From Nitrosovibrio sp. Nv4 (GTDB lineage Bacteria; Pseudomonadota; Gammaproteobacteria; Burkholderiales; Nitrosomonadaceae), in assembly GCF_900215485.1 (NCBI RefSeq), contig NZ_OCMZ01000001.1, forward strand, positions 372,001-436,000: 64,000 nucleotides of DNA, read 5' to 3'. The translations under genes were made by a program, and so were the position numbers. Positions 63,430-64,000 of this stretch are shown piece after piece. The notes beneath the pieces were generated by a model. The model had not been told where the DNA came from. It made no database searches and saw only the letters and a program-made list of their open reading frames with translations. Positions within the stretch are counted from its first letter, which is position 1. Each line of letters begins with the position of its first letter.

Positions 63430-64000
63430 TCAGCGTAGTTCGCTCAAAGTATACAGTTCCGCATGAAAAGAGCTTTGATATTTCTGTGGAAGTTCGGCCA
63501 CTGCCGCAGTGGCTTCGTCGCGACTGGAGTAAATACCGTAGGTGACTCTAAACTTCGCCTGGTCTCCATCAGTTACGGGATGTACATAGAGATCGGATAG
63601 ATCAATCACACCCCGAGCCCGTACCAGAAATCGTTCCATCCGGTCTGGCTGGACATTATCAGTGGCAAAGAGGTGAATTGTATAGAAATTTGGATCGGTT
63701 GCAGCGACGGCTTTCCTTGTTTCCCCAACTCGTTGCGCCAACAACGCATACTCCTCCAACTTTACCCCGGCGATATTCGATCTAGTATTCCTCGGCTGTT
63801 CCGCCGCCGTAGCCGACTGATTTAGAGGGGAAGTTGACATTTCCACCACTCTTTCAATGGACTGAGAAGACCCGGGCGGAGATTTGGAAGATATGGAGGG
63901 AGGCACGGAAGGCGCGGAGGCACCTGCTGAAGCTGAGGAGGGAGTGCTCGCGGGATACACTGGAGCTGGGACTGGAGCAGGGGCGGTGATCGAAGCCCGC
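63430..64000 (-). CDS. SPOR-domain protein, partial at window edge
   Basis: The frame is open from 63430 to the end of the window, so the gene starts outside. The last about 75 residues (NFYTIHLFATDNVQPDRMER to YQSSFHAELYTLSELR) form a SPOR (septal peptidoglycan-binding) domain. Before it is a Ser/Pro/Ala-rich linker (about 90 residues). A GTG at 63960 is internal rather than a likely start. The N-terminal part that would define the protein is missing. Confidence 0.75.
   Translation of the reverse strand, partial: RASITAPAPVPAPVYPASTPSSASAGASAPSVPPSISSKSPPGSSQSIERVVEMSTSPLNQSATAAEQPRNTRSNIAGVKLEEYALLAQRVGETRKAVAATDPNFYTIHLFATDNVQPDRMERFLVRARGVIDLSDLYVHPVTDGDQAKFRVTYGIYSSRDEATAAVAELPQKYQSSFHAELYTLSELR

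Noticed and set aside
1-64000. CRISPR array
   Set aside because: No regularly spaced direct repeats were seen anywhere in the window.

Overview
The window reads as a chromosomal segment of a betaproteobacterium, most probably an ammonia oxidiser of the Nitrosomonadaceae (Nitrosospira-like). This is inferred from gene content: an EpsA/EpsB/EpsD-EpsL exopolysaccharide locus with exosortase B, a MetX/MetW pair, an incomplete regulatory PTS (EIIA-HPr-EI), a proteobacterial gshA/gshB pair and FolE2. No marker gene that would fix the species is present.

Region 1 (about 0.1-32.2 kb) is one large exopolysaccharide locus, almost all on the minus strand and therefore read from right to left. It starts with the LuxR-type regulator EpsA, followed by the priming glycosyl-phosphotransferase, EpsL, EpsD, EpsE, EpsF, EpsG, exosortase B and EpsI. 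GDP-L-fucose synthesis (gmd, fcl), a Wzy-like polymerase, a Wzx-like flippase, a pyruvyl transferase, three methyltransferases, a secreted clan GH-A hydrolase, a GT4 and a WecG-type glycosyltransferase, a GT2 glycosyltransferase and UDP-GlcNAc 2-epimerase follow. A VanZ-like gene and a large secreted beta-helix protein lie on the opposite strand. Together they predict an excreted, L-fucose- and ManNAc-containing, pyruvylated and methylated polymer linked to a PEP-CTERM/exosortase sorting system.

Region 2 (about 32.2-39.2 kb) is accessory DNA. It holds decayed IS5 and IS3 transposases, a PEP-CTERM (here SEP-CTERM) secreted protein, and a 3.5 kb island inserted at the 3' end of tRNA-His. The island is bounded by a 21-bp direct repeat. 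It contains an FRG-domain gene, a tyrosine recombinase broken by three frameshifts, and an Abi-alpha (DUF4393-like) gene preceded by a perfect 10-bp-arm palindrome. It looks like a small, now immobile, candidate phage-defence island.

Region 3 (39.2-45.3 kb) holds tRNA-His, tRNA-Arg and tRNA-Pro, then folE2, dxs, ispA and xseB (minus strand), and a Rieske oxygenase with a small SpoIIAA-like protein (plus strand).

Region 4 (45.9-50.1 kb) is a tight plus-strand operon: fatty-acyl-AMP ligase, NAD-dependent epimerase/reductase, acyl carrier protein and a serine-palmitoyltransferase-like enzyme. This is the gene set known from bacterial ceramide synthesis, so I read it as a candidate sphingolipid operon.

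Region 5 (50.4-64 kb) is mostly housekeeping: a secreted protein with a glycine-rich C-terminal membrane tail, RNase P RNA, a WHy-domain lipoprotein, pyrE, xth, ampG, metW, a HugZ-like protein, metX, ptsI/ptsH/EIIA, gshB, gshA and a SPOR-domain protein cut by the window edge.
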